Translations under genes and position numbers: made by a program
The notes under the pieces: model-generated
Seen by the model: the letters and a program-made list of their open reading frames with translations, nothing else
Told to the model about the DNA's origin: nothing
The model's database searches: none
In this document: one piece after another, positions 1 through 11,100 of the stretch
Position numbering within the stretch: the first letter of the stretch is position 1
Layout of the letters: the number at the start of each line of letters is the position of its first letter
Source of the DNA: Alloascoidea africana
Taxonomy: Eukaryota > Ascomycota > Alloascoideomycetes > Alloascoideales > Alloascoideaceae
Assembly: GCA_030581615.1 (NCBI GenBank)
Contig: JAKTTT010000009.1
Span: forward strand, 1-64,000
Direction of reading: 5' to 3'
DNA length: 64,000 nt

Positions 1-858
1 TGCTTCTAGTAAGCAAAGACAAGTACCTTGTGCCCACAACATACAAGGGCATGATGGCCTCAGCCCAGAAAGACAAATGGCAAGTTGCAATGAAATCGGA
101 GCTGGACGCATTCACTAATAATGGTGCGGTTGAAGAGGTCGACAGGTCTGAAGCTGGTCCCAATGTTATCCCCTCTAGATGGGTCAATACCATCAAGTAT
201 GAAGGACTCAATGAGAGATTCAAGTGCCGAATTGTAGCTAAAGGTTTTCATCAGTTACATGGAAGAGATTTTAGTGAGGTGTATTCTCCAGTTTGTACTT
301 ACGATGAACTGAGATTCACCATCACAATTGCACAAGAAAAAGGGTGGACGCTAAATCAGTTTGATATATCAAACGCTTTTCTGCACGGTAACATTGACCA
401 CGTTGTCTTCATGGAGCCTCCACAAGGATCTGGTGTGGCTCGGAACAAGGTATGGCGGGTGAAGAAGGCAGTTTATGGCCTTAGACAGGCCCCACATCTC
501 TGGTTTGAAACCCTTTCTCGCGCTTTGAAAGATATGGACTTTCAACAAAGCCAGATCGAACCATGTCTATTTTCAAGAAACGATGCAATGGTGGCGGTTT
601 ATGTTGACGACTTGATGGTGGCTGGAGAAAACCAGAAAACAATTGGTACCATCAAGCAAAATCTGGGTAAGAAATTCAAACTCAAAGACCTGGGTTACCC
701 TGAAATTTTTCTGGGTATTACCGTGCACAGAACAGCAGGAGGAGTAAAGCTGTCCTTAAAAGATTTTCTGTCCAAGGTTCAGGCTGACAAAGGCATTATA
801 ACCAGCCAAACAAAACTTGGGTCACCCATTCCAGCTGGGTTTAACCCTTATCAAAATA
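1..858 (+). mobile_element. Ty1/copia retrotransposon fossil, reverse transcriptase fragment (copy A)
   Basis: The translated stretch from about 30 carries typical copia reverse-transcriptase motifs: the RW..T.K region, QFDISNAFLHG, YGLRQAP and the YVDD active-site box near 600-615. It is cut by the window edge on the left and stops at 858, where an LTR-like segment begins. It has neither gag, integrase nor RNase H here, so it is a broken fossil. It is clearly diverged from the second copy at 1191-2534, so the two are separate insertions or old duplicates. Confidence 0.9.
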
Positions 859-1190
859 TGAAATTATCAAATTATGATCTCACGACAGTTAATTTTTTTT
901 TTATTCTTATCTATTTTTATTCTTATCCTTATCTATTTTTATTCTTATCCTTATCTATTCTTACCCTTATCTATTATTATTCTTATCCATGTCTATTATT
1001 ATTCTTATCCTTATCTATTATTATTATTCTTATCTATTACTCTTATCCATTAGTCATTATCCTTAGTTATTATTCTTAGTCATAGATATTCTTTGAAGTC
1101 TATATAAAGGAATCCTTTTTCCTTTATATTGATCTTTATCGATTTAACAAGTTACCTATACAAGTTATAATTTCACAAGTTACAATTTCA
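859..1190 (+). repeat. LTR-like segment (possible solo LTR) between two copia fragments
   Basis: The 332-bp segment begins TGAAATT and ends AATTTCA, the TG...CA ends with short inverted repeats expected of an LTR. It contains a TATATAAA box at 1101-1108. Positions about 890-1075 are a pyrimidine-rich degenerate repeat of units like TTATTCTTATCTA. No convincing 5-bp target duplication is visible at its edges, so the boundaries are tentative and it may simply be a low-complexity insertion. Confidence 0.45.
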
Positions 1191-2534
1191 CAATGAAGTT
1201 TCTAGAGCTGACGTTGAGGGTTCAATTATTCCTACCAGATGGGTGCACACGGTCAAGAACGAAGGAGGAGATGACGAGCGTTTTCGTTCTAGGATTGTCG
1301 CGAAAGGTTTCAAGCAGTCGATTGGTGAGGACTTTACAGCTATCTATGCTCCAGTTTGCTCCTACGACGTTCTCCGTTTCGCAACAAACTTTGCTGCCGT
1401 TAACAACTGGAATCTCCGCCAGTTCGACATTTCAAATGCTTTTCTGCACGGAGACATCGACCACACCGTTTTCCTAGAACCTCCCGAAGGCTCTGGCGTG
1501 CCAAAGTCTAAAGTCTGGAGAATAAAGAAGGCTGTCTACGGCTTGAGACAGGCCCCGTTCTTGTGGTTTGAGACTTTAGCTACTGCCCTCAAGGACATGG
1601 GATTCAAACAGTCGAGATTGAGCCTTGTCTGTTCACCACGAAAACAGCAATGCTCTCAGTTTATGTCGATGACCTGCTACTGGCTGCGGAAAACGAAGAC
1701 ACAATCAAGTCTGTGAAGAAGGAACTCGCCAGCAAATTCAAGTTGAAGGATCTCGGGTTTCCCCAGGTGTTCCTTGGAATTAATATCCAAAAGCAACAGG
1801 ATGGATTAAAGTTGAACCTGCGAGACTTTCTGACGAAGATCCAGCAGGACCAACATATTAATGCGAGCCAATCCACTTTGAGAACCCCATTGCCGTCTGG
1901 TTTTGATCCTAATGTTGCGAGCCGAGAACTGGAACCCAAGGAGACGAAAAGGTACCAGTCTGTCGTGGGAATTCTGAACTTTGTTGCGAACACGATCCGT
2001 CCAGATATTAGTTTTGCTGCTTCTCTTCTTTCCCGATTCCTTGCCCAGCCTACCAATTGCCATCTGAAGGCTGCCTTTCGGGTTCTCCACTATCTGTTGA
2101 ACTCAAAAGACAAAGGAATTGTATTCACGCGGAATCCAGATTCGAAGCTCAAGTTCAAGGACTTCAGATACGTTGACAAAACCAAAGAAGCGTCAATCCA
2201 GGACTACCCCAGTCCAGGAAAATACCGAATTATTGCAGTTTCTGATGCAGACTATACTGGTGATACTCAGGACAGGAAGAGTCAGCTTGGCTTTCTAATC
2301 TACATCAACAACAATATGGTTAGTTGGGCTTCCAAGAAGCAAAAGTCTGTGGCTCTGAGCACCACCGAATCTGAATATGTTGCCCTCTCCGAATGTGCCA
2401 AGTCCACTCTGTTTTTCCAGAACCTTATGAAGGAACTGGACCTCGATTCGTCTGTTATTGATCTGTGCGGAGATAATATCTCTGCGACTACTCTGGTTGC
2501 TCACAAGACCCAACACCAGAAGACGAAACACATT
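1191..2534 (+). mobile_element. Ty1/copia retrotransposon fossil, RT and RNase H (copy B)
   Basis: This fragment encodes copia reverse transcriptase (QFDISNAFLHGD, YGLRQAP, YVDDLL) followed by the connection and RNase H region (SDADYTGD, STTESEYVAL, KTKHIDI). It starts directly after the LTR-like segment without gag or integrase and is broken. Its 3' part from 2110 is repeated in inverted orientation at 2535-2905. Family assignment is secure from the motifs; age cannot be measured here, but the reading frames are only modestly decayed. Confidence 0.9.
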
Positions 2535-2905
2535 GATATTATCTCCGCACAGATCAATAACAGACGAATCGAGGTCCAGTTCCTTCATAAGGTTCTGGAA
2601 AAAACAGAGTGGACTTGGCGCATTCGGAGAGGGCAACATATTCAGATTCGGTGGTGCTCAGAGCCACGGACTTTTGCTTCTTAGAGGCCCAACTAACCAG
2701 ATTGTTGTTGATGTAGATTAGAAAGCCAAGCTGACTCTTCCTGTCCTGAGTATCACCAGCATAGTCTGCATCAGAAACTGCAATAATTCGGTATTTTCCT
2801 GGACTGGGGTAGTCCTGGATTGACGCTTCTTTGGTTTTGTCAACGTATCTGAAGTCCTTGAACTTGAGCTTCGAATCTGGGTTCCGCGTGAATACAATTC
2901 CTTGT
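2110..2905. repeat. Large inverted repeat (371-bp arms) of copia RNase H sequence
   Basis: Positions 2110-2480 and 2535-2905 are near-identical reverse complements around a 54-bp spacer (2481-2534). The right arm reads on the minus strand as the same RNase H region (SDADYAGD, STTESEYVAL). The left arm plus spacer runs in natural copia order, so the inverted copy was joined at about 2535. The whole could extrude as a cruciform. Confidence 0.9.
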
Positions 2906-3060
2906 GAAAAGAGATCAAGAAAAGAAGATAAATTTGTATTGGTAAATATGGATAAAGATAGATAAAAAAAGTGGTAGGTAAGTGGGATGGAGGTCGAACC
3001 CAAGAAGTGGGAATCGACCTCCTTATATATTCTAGCCATGGGCGGGTAAACTGCTTAAGG
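2906..3060. other. AT-rich flank with a short hairpin
   Basis: No gene is seen. Positions 2989-2997 (GGAGGTCGA) and 3014-3022 (TCGACCTCC) form a perfect 9-bp inverted repeat with a 16-base loop. Its role is unknown; it could be the end of an unrecognised element. Confidence 0.4.
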
Positions 3061-3710
3061 CCAGCACAACAATAAATTAGGTCTCAGCCAACAAATGATT
3101 TGTCTTTCAAAAGAGGGAAACTTTGTCCAGTAGATCACCCAATTCCCCTCGTGAGCGCGGGGTGGGAGATCGATTGATCTGCGAAAATTGCTGGTGCAGT
3201 AACTGCTTCCGGAGTTTTGGGAGTTTGTGATAGCATTCATCCTTGAACCACTCCAAGAACGCAAAACTATCCGTGAATCCAACAATGGACTCTCTCTCGT
3301 TGTCCAACAATTTCCGTGTAGTTCGATCCTCCGGATGAACCTTCGAGCGAATATGGGTAAAGAAAATATCCCCGTTGTAAGCGCGCGCCCAAACATTTTT
3401 CTAGTTTAGCGAACGTGTTTCGCCAGTGCTTGTTGATAGCAAATCGATCGAACTCCAACGCGGGGTATGGAGTCAACGCCTTCAGGTCAACTACTACGGT
3501 AGTCGGAGATGGTTTAGGCCCCATGTTAACAGCAGGGTAGGTGAAGGAAGTGGTGACATAAAACCCAGTTAATAGTGAAAGTACAATTCCAAATTCTCTC
3601 TCGGGTACGACCTCCATGTAATGCTTGATAGAGGAGAAGATGGTTATAGTATTAAAGTCACTCCTTAAGTCTAAGATTGCCTTGTCCTCCAAGAGCAGCG
3701 AAAGGGCCTA
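3061..3710 (-). other. Unassigned decayed coding-like region, minus strand
   Basis: Overlapping minus-strand open stretches cover 3055-3692 (for example one from 3692 to 3267 with a protein-like composition), but I recognise no domain. Lying between copia remnants and a mariner scrap, it is most likely another transposon remnant, perhaps gag-like, but that is inference only. It is broken and is not annotated as a gene. Confidence 0.25.
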
Positions 3711-3814
3711 GCTATATAGTCCGGTCTATGGATACGTATATATGCATGAGCGGCTTAGTCTAGACCGTTACAAAGACCTTCTAGATCTATTTACGTGAAA
3801 AAAATCAAGTAGAA

Positions 3815-3985
3815 AATGTAGCGTTCTGGCAAGATAATGACCCAAAGCTCTTAGCCGGCAAGACCAAAAACGGCCTGAAACTTACAATAATGGACTTTAG
3901 TATAGTCCGCCTTCGTTTCCAACTTTAAATCCAATTGAGAGTCTTTGGCATTATTCGACAATTGAACTCCGAACTGTCATCATGG
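3815..3985 (+). mobile_element. Tc1/mariner transposase relic (C-terminal catalytic scrap)
   Basis: The plus strand at about 3820-3885 reads FWQDNDPKLLAGKT, matching the Tc1-family block around the second catalytic Asp (FQQDNDPKHTS...). A shifted frame at about 3915-3960 reads PSFPTLNPIESLWH, matching the block with the third catalytic acid (SPDLNPIEHLW). The piece is frameshifted between the two blocks, and no start or terminal repeats were found. It is a dead DNA-transposon remnant. Confidence 0.7.
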
Positions 3986-4211
3986 TGGCTGAACCACGGG
4001 CAGCTACCCGTAATCAGGCTTTTAAATAAATAATCTATTACATATTTACTCTCTTTTAATTAACTTTTACTTTTGATTTATAAACTACAATCCGCTTAGA
4101 CACTGTCTGATCCACGGATTCTATAGTCTGACTTTCATCTGTCCTACACCAACAGTTGCAGACTCACAAATAGTAGTTTTATCGAGAACTTGAACTTCAC
4201 CACCAAGACTC

Positions 4212-4618
4212 ATGGCTAGGATACCAAGATATCCTGCCCTTCAACCTCCTACAATGAGTGCATCATTTGAAACCAACAATAATCAGATTGACAATCTTCA
4301 GACTTGTCTAGACAGCATGTACGAGAAGATATCCAAGGAAATCAGTCAACTCCGTTTAGAGACGACTGCTCGATTGGAGAAGATTGAGAGTGATGCGGAA
4401 CTGGAAAAAGAAGCAATTGAGAGTATTCAAGATCTCTCGGAAACGATCAACGAGTACTTTCGCAGGAATGATCAGGGGAATCGTCGTGACTCTAGAATTT
4501 CACCTGTTACGGGCTCCGATAGTCTACACGAGCACATTCAGATTTACTGCCAGTGCATTGACAGCATAATTGTAGAAGTCTTGACAAGCATTCGAACGTC
4601 TATTGGTCAAAAAATGAT
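4212..4618 (+). other. Interrupted ORF of unknown identity, cut by the pogo element
   Basis: An ATG at 4212 opens a frame that runs until the pogo-type element at 4621. The first 90 residues are acidic and helical, with likely coiled coil (Glu/Lys/Leu-rich around residues 20-85), followed by a short polar stretch. No family is recognised. It could be a gag-like fragment of a nearby element or a broken host gene; continuation on the far side of the insertion (after 5732) is not evident. Confidence 0.3.
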
Positions 4619-4620
4619 TA

Positions 4621-5730
4621 ACGTAATTCACAAGCGAGCTAATCACTTTCCACAACCTATCTTAATATAACAGACAATTAAAACTCAACAAGAACAAAAA
4701 TCTATTCGCTTTCATTCTCATATAGATCTCCAGACATTTCTGCATCTTCTGCACAAGTCCGCGAATTATGACCAGCTTTCTCGCAGTTCCTGGATCGCCG
4801 AACAGTCGCCGCAACCCGCCTCAACTGACCACTAAAATGTCGCGTTTCTTGGCCTACCTGTTTATCCACCTCCTTCTGAGCTATAAAGTCTTGACCTTCT
4901 CCTACCGAAAGGGCTCCTCCCTGCTGTATGCTTGTCTTTTTAGCCCTTCGGCGCTTGCTAAGATTCTCTATAGCATCACGAAGTGAACTATTCTCAGCAC
5001 ACAGGAGGCCACCTGGTGCATAAAAGACTGAGTTCCTTTAACAATCTTGTCAACAGCCTCATAAATTGATGTTAAAGAGCTGCTCTGGTGCCGGGAAATT
5101 CGATCTTTGATGTAGGCAGACTGTGAAGCGGCTTGTGGAAGGGTCTGTGGTGTCGAAGAGACCCAAGTTGTAGAATCCGCATCAGCAACACCGTACTTGG
5201 CTCTCATATTCGCCACAAGCCGAAATTACGCGTTTATCGCGTCTGGATCTTTGCACTGAGCCCTCTGATAGTCGTATGCTTGATTAAAGCGTGTCTTGAG
5301 CTCTGGTTGTCGCTTGACGAAGTGTGTAGCCCAGTGCTTCCCGACGAGTCAGCCCTCACGCTCTGCGAGCAGGAGATTGGCCACATCTTCAACACTAGAG
5401 AGGCGGGGATAAAATCCTCGGGAATCAAGGTTAAGGATAAGTTTGACTAGAGTCTCCTCTTCTACCAGATTTAATCTCATTGAATTGGCAAGAGTATCAG
5501 CGCGAGCGCGGGTTCCGTTCATCTTACTGTATAGTGCTGAATTGGGAACAGAGTAGATCTGGGCAGCTTTCCGGATGCTGAGTTTTGTATCTTGTTTGAT
5601 AGCCTGGATGGCGAGGAGGAGATTGGCTTCTTTAGAATATGAAGACATGTTATGTGGCAGAAGAAAGTAATAGTTAAGTAAGGAGTTTGGCAGAATTGTG
5701 GAAAGTGATTAGCTCGCTTGTGAATTACGT
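4621..5730 (-). mobile_element. Internally deleted pogo/Fot1-type DNA transposon
   Basis: The element is bounded by perfect 35-bp terminal inverted repeats (4621-4655 and 5696-5730, beginning ACGTAATTCACAAGCGAGCT) and flanked by TA on both sides (4619-4620, 5731-5732), the pogo target duplication. On the minus strand the frame starting at 5648 encodes the N-terminal HTH of fungal pogo transposases (SIRKAAQIYSVP, residues about 22-33). Another frame (5216 downward) jumps from the RAKYGVAD motif preceding the first catalytic Asp straight to the C-terminal block (TWVSSTPQT, RHQSSSLTSIYEAV). The DDE core is therefore missing, as in a non-autonomous derivative of about 1.1 kb; full-length relatives are near 2 kb. 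The insertion interrupts the ORF at 4212. Confidence 0.88.
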
Positions 5731-5732
5731 TA

Positions 5733-8140
5733 ATACTATTCCAAAAAGCTGTTTTTCAAGCAAAGGGGTCCATACTAACTACTAAAAACGATGATGTATA
5801 GCTTTTCATGTGATATCTTTTAAGTCATATCACAACTGAGTCCACCTCTAAGAAGCTATATTATCGCCCCAGTCCGCAGACAACATCCGGAGCATATTGC
5901 ATCCAGCCATGTTTTAAACTGAACCCACCAACCTTTTCAAACTAGAAAAATTGAGTGGTGGTTGTTCAAAAGAAAGTAGTTATTGGGTCTGTTTTGGAAA
6001 TCGCTGTACATACAGCACAGTGCCCTCCAGAATGAGGTTTAACGCTTTTGCTCTTTTTTGGTCCGCCGTCACCACTCCATTTGTATAGCCCCAAATTGAT
6101 TTTAACTATATAATGTTTTGCGAATCTAAGATAAATTTGTAGTAAAAAATGATATGTTTTGGGAGTTCAGTGGCGGTTTATTTAAGGAAGTGCTCATCTT
6201 GCCGCGGGACAAAACACACAATATACATAGAAAACTCTTTAGCAATCACTATGCTCTCAATTTTCCTTATAAAACTCCATCAATACTATTTGGCATAGTT
6301 TCATTCGAATATTGACAATAAGGTACAGACGGTGCTCTTCCAACATGTACGATTCTTGTTTGATGCAAGATGATTCGAGAAGGTAGTTCGAAATGCTCAC
6401 ACAGTTTAACCTTTCGGAATAGAAAAAAGATTTTCAATTGTATTTAAATTTGGGAACTGAGCGACAGCCACTGTAGCACATTGAGTCCGTCAAATTTGAA
6501 TTGTTATGTCCTTTTCTGATCTACCAATTTAACGCTTCCATTTTCCTTCAAACCTCATTCCTTCCATCTAAAGCTAGTCTGATACTTATTTGACCATCAG
6601 GCTACGCCACTTTGTTTCCTGTTGCCAACTGGCCAAGTTTTAGACTTTTCGGCAATGCCTGGTTTTTGCCTTGTTGCGAACCGTTCACTTTTGTTAACAA
6701 CCAGCGATCTAGACCACACCACATAAGACAAAAAGCAATGTGTGAATAGATAAATTGTTGGTGGTGTTGCTCGTGTCGGCGAAGAAAGACTAAGTAACAT
6801 TACTGCGGTTGGCAAAAAATAACTAATTCTCAGAAAACGTAACGTGTAATATGTGATAGACTTGGTTACATACCATTTACTTTTATTCACTTAAATCTAC
6901 CCTATTTCCTATTGTTATGCTCTTAAACCTTATCATCATGAATAATCTATCATTGACACAAGTAGAATCACTTAAATAGTGTATTGATTCCTTGGATAGA
7001 AACAACAAGAAATCATATCCACATTTTCTTACAATTAAACCTTTTCATAGTCTCAATGCTCTCGCTAAACAACGGTACAAAACTAACAACACGCTACATA
7101 ACGGCCTTGAACAAGGTACCACAGAACCCAAAATACATCAAATTTCACTACAGTTTAAATTCGGGTCCATAGGCTATACTATCCATCTAAAATCAAATTC
7201 AAGAATGGATAGCTGGATGCCATTCAAAAAAATGCCTTATGATCTTTTCTAGGTAGTTGTATGTCCATATGCAGCTGCCCATTTCATTTCGTGATCTATT
7301 TAAGATTAAGAGAGGATTATTGTCGGCATGTGCTTTAAGAATTTGGAAAAAGAGCTATTATTTAAGTATTAAATGATAGAGAGTAGGAGCCATCTTGGGC
7401 GAAACCCAGAACCTCTGACGCCATATATAAAACAGGAGAATGGGTTCTAACCAAAAAGCTCATGCCACAACCCACTAAATAGCCAATTATAAAGTAGATA
7501 AAGCATCTTTCCCAAAATCTCGAAGAGGGTATCGCATGAAAGTTGCAAATATCGCTGTTCTCTGCAATATAATTGAGCAAGATTGAAACGATAATCGTAT
7601 TCCCGACGATTAATTCTCTTTGGAAAATGTCAAATATTACTTTTCAAACAAGGAGAAATAATTGGACATTATAAGATATATATTCTGTAATTGGAGGCCT
7701 GAAAGGCTATTCTTTCTTTTTGGTAAGCAGTGAATAATATGTGCATTCTGATTCTAATATTATCAAGTAGCATTGAGACTAGAATTTTAAGCCAGTGAAG
7801 CCAAACTAAAGCGAGAGACCAAGGAGACCAAAGCCACGCTGACTTACAAAAAGCAAGAAAAAACTGTACATTTAATAATCTTATCAATTCTTTGTGGTCC
7901 TGAACTTGAAAGGATAGCTAGCAAAACAAGCGGGATGCCCAAAGCTGTTTGACGAGCTTGTATGTTTCTTTTCCTCAAAATTTTGACATGAAGGGCTGTA
8001 CTAATTGCAAATGTGGACATCTAGATAAGACATTCATTTTAAATATATTAGGAGTATGTAAATGACTATAAATAAATCTATCATGGTTAAGTATTGCCTG
8101 TCGTGATCTGGGCCCCAGTCTGATTTCTACTCCAGAACCA
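5733..8140. other. AT-rich gene-free stretch
   Basis: About 2.4 kb without a supportable gene, tRNA or recognised repeat. The open frames are short (under 100 codons), overlap on both strands and show no known motifs. Two minus-strand frames (7362-7580 and 7669-7887) contain hydrophobic runs but nothing else. The 3' end of the ABC transporter lies at 8141. Confidence 0.6.
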
Positions 8141-11100
8141 TTAAGCATGGATTGATGATGCCTTCTCCGCGGCTAGGTTAATCAGAGTTTCAAGCTCGCC
8201 GCTATCTTCACACATATGCCTAAAGTATGAATCAACATTGGTTATGAGATTGTGAGGGTTGTCATACTCCACTACTTCACCAGCATCCATGACAAGAATC
8301 ATATCATAATCAATGATCGACTTCAGTCTATGCGCAATCGTCAAAATCGTGCTTGAGGAAAACTCTTCTCTGATAGTATGCTGTATTTTTGCATCCGTAT
8401 CGTAGTCAATGGAAGCAGTTGCTTCATCTAAGAGAATTACCTTTGGCGCTCTTAACAGCGATCTGGCCAAGCACATTAGTTGCCTTTGCCCCTGAGACAA
8501 ATTACTTCCTCCTTCAGATATCGGACTCATAAGATCCATAAACTGGTTTTTGTTTCCTTCGGAAGTGTCTACTAAGGGCTCCAAACCACTTGAGTCAATT
8601 AAGCTTACCCTTCTCAAAGCTTCAAATATATCTTCATCGAGAAATTGGCTGAATGGGTCCAAGTTCGATCTTATTGTTCCAGTAAACAACGTTGGATCCT
8701 GGGGAATAATCGTGATTGCTCTGCGCAAATCTTTGAGACCAATTTTTGTAATATCGACACCATCAATTTTTATATACCCAGTCTCTGGATCAAGAAATCT
8801 GAAAAACGCAGTTATTATTGTTGATTTTCCAGCGCCTGTGCGGCCAACTATACCGACTTTAGAACCTGGTTTAACCTCAAAGCTAACCCCTTTTATGACC
8901 AATGGGAGTTCCGGGGCATACCTCAGTGAAAGATTAGAAACAGAGATAGCACCGTTCTCAGGCCAACTTTCATTTGGCTTCGTTTCAGGAATATCTTGCG
9001 GAGGCTCCTGCTCCACATCGAGATACTCATATATCCTTTCAACAGAATTCATGTTCATCTCAAACATGGCATATAGTCTTACAATCCAAAGCGCATTTTC
9101 ACTGAAAGTGATAGCATACGACAAAGACAAACCGGCAAGGCCGGCATCAAGGCGATCGATATTCCATAAAATGAAAGCTCCAGAAAAGAACGAGACAAGT
9201 GCTCCAACCATATCAACACGAAGTGAAAGCCATCTATTCGCCACCCATAAATAGAAAAAGGGCCTATTATTATGGTCGATTCTCTCCAGATTGTCACGAA
9301 TGAACCTCCTTTCGTCCCCATACGCTCGAATAGTGGAAACGCCTACCACTGTTTCTCCAAAAAGCTGATGAATCGGGCTTCTGGTTACAGATTCCATTCT
9401 CTTCAACTCCCTAGAAGTAGCCAGATAAAAGCTACCGACAAACCAGTATGCAGCACCAATGAAAACAGCAATGACCAAAAACCCTGGGGTAATCAAACCA
9501 ATTAATACAATAATCGACAAGCAACCAACAATAGTATGAAAAGTTCCGTCAAAAATCGGTGCAATTTCTTGGTCCAAAGCCTCAATATCTTTGGAAAATC
9601 GATTAATTATTCTTCCAACAGGGGTGGAGTCAAAAAACCTCAACCTCGCCCTCAGAACTCTTCCAAGTAGGGATTTGAACAACCTATTTGACGCATCAAC
9701 GCCACCAAAAAATACCAATGTCGTTCTTCCGCACACGATCAATGAGTAAATCAAGCCAAGCATTCCATATATAAGAATGTAATACATAGAACTATGCCCA
9801 CTGAGATCATCAATAGCATTGCTGTAAAACTGTTGAGCAGGAGTAATGACAATCAGGTTCACGAAAGCGGAGAACGTGCTTATGGTAGTGACAAGAAACT
9901 GAAGAACCAGCTTAACAGGGCCCGGAAACGTAACTGGGATATTGGATAACCCAATTAACCCTTTCTCTGCGTACGCGGACCACTCTCGAACCCACCAAGA
10001 CTGAACTATATTTGTAGTTTGCGACCCAATAAAGAAGGCCAACAATCCAACCCAATAGAACCAGGAGCCAAAATTTTCCATGTACCTGGTGTACACTTCC
10101 AAAGAAACGTTCCCTTGACTTTGAGTCTCTTCAGTTATCAACTTGGCTTTGGATTTCTGTTCTGTCACCTCTTCTTCAGCGCGATCAATGACCAGCTCGT
10201 CCAGTTTTGCATTCAGATTATTGGCAGTCTTGGTGACAGTTTCGATATTTGTGTTCAAGGCAACTATATTTGCAGATGAGACAGTCCTAGATTGCATGAT
10301 GCTGCTACGAACCAGCTCATCATCTCCCAAAGCACCTTCGTCAAACAACTTTTCTGGGTCTCCTTGAGCCTTGACCTTTCCATTATTCATTACGACGACC
10401 CATCCAGCACGCTTGACCGTCAAAGCAACGCTATGCGATACCAAAATTGGGGTCCTTTTATCCATTAATGGACCGGTTATACAATTGTCATAAATCCAAG
10501 TGGAGGTGTGAGCATCAACTGCACTCAGACAATCATCTAGCAACAAATACTTTGCAGGAGAGTACAGAGCACGCGCTAAAGAAACCCTTTGCTTTTGTCC
10601 ACCAGACAATCCAATGCCCTTTTCGCCGACTTCCGTTTCATCGCCAGCATCAAGTATATCTAAATCTCTTGTTAAACCGCATGCATCAATTACAGCTTTG
10701 TACCTCTGCTCATTATAAGGGGAGCAGAACAGGATATTGTTTTTAATAGTGTCATTTAGTAGCCAGGCAGATTGAGAGCAATAGGCAACCGATTCAGAAA
10801 TTCCCGTTTCACTGTCTATCTCGATATCTTCATGTGGGTCAATCCCAGGAAGAAAAACGCTTCCTTTCAAAATTTCCATTTCACCAAGTAGTGCTAACAG
10901 TAATGATGTTTTTCCCGAACCAGTTGGACCAATAACAACGTTTAGTACGCCTTCTTTGAAAGCTATAGACAAGTCGGAAAGCTTAAAGGTACTGGCGTTG
11001 TTAGCATTCCAAGTGAAAGAAGCGTCTTCAAAACCAATAGCGGGAGAATTGGGACCTCTAGGGGAAGTCAACTGTCTGTACTTTTCAGTTTCTTCCTCGT

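Noticed and set aside
2985-3022. Possible tRNA T-arm (GGGTTCGACC on the minus strand)
   Set aside because: The sequence is a simple hairpin; no acceptor, D or anticodon arms at the right distances. No tRNA was found anywhere in the window.
6597-6890. 97-codon minus-strand frame in the left gene-free region
   Set aside because: No motif, no neighbouring splice partner, random composition.
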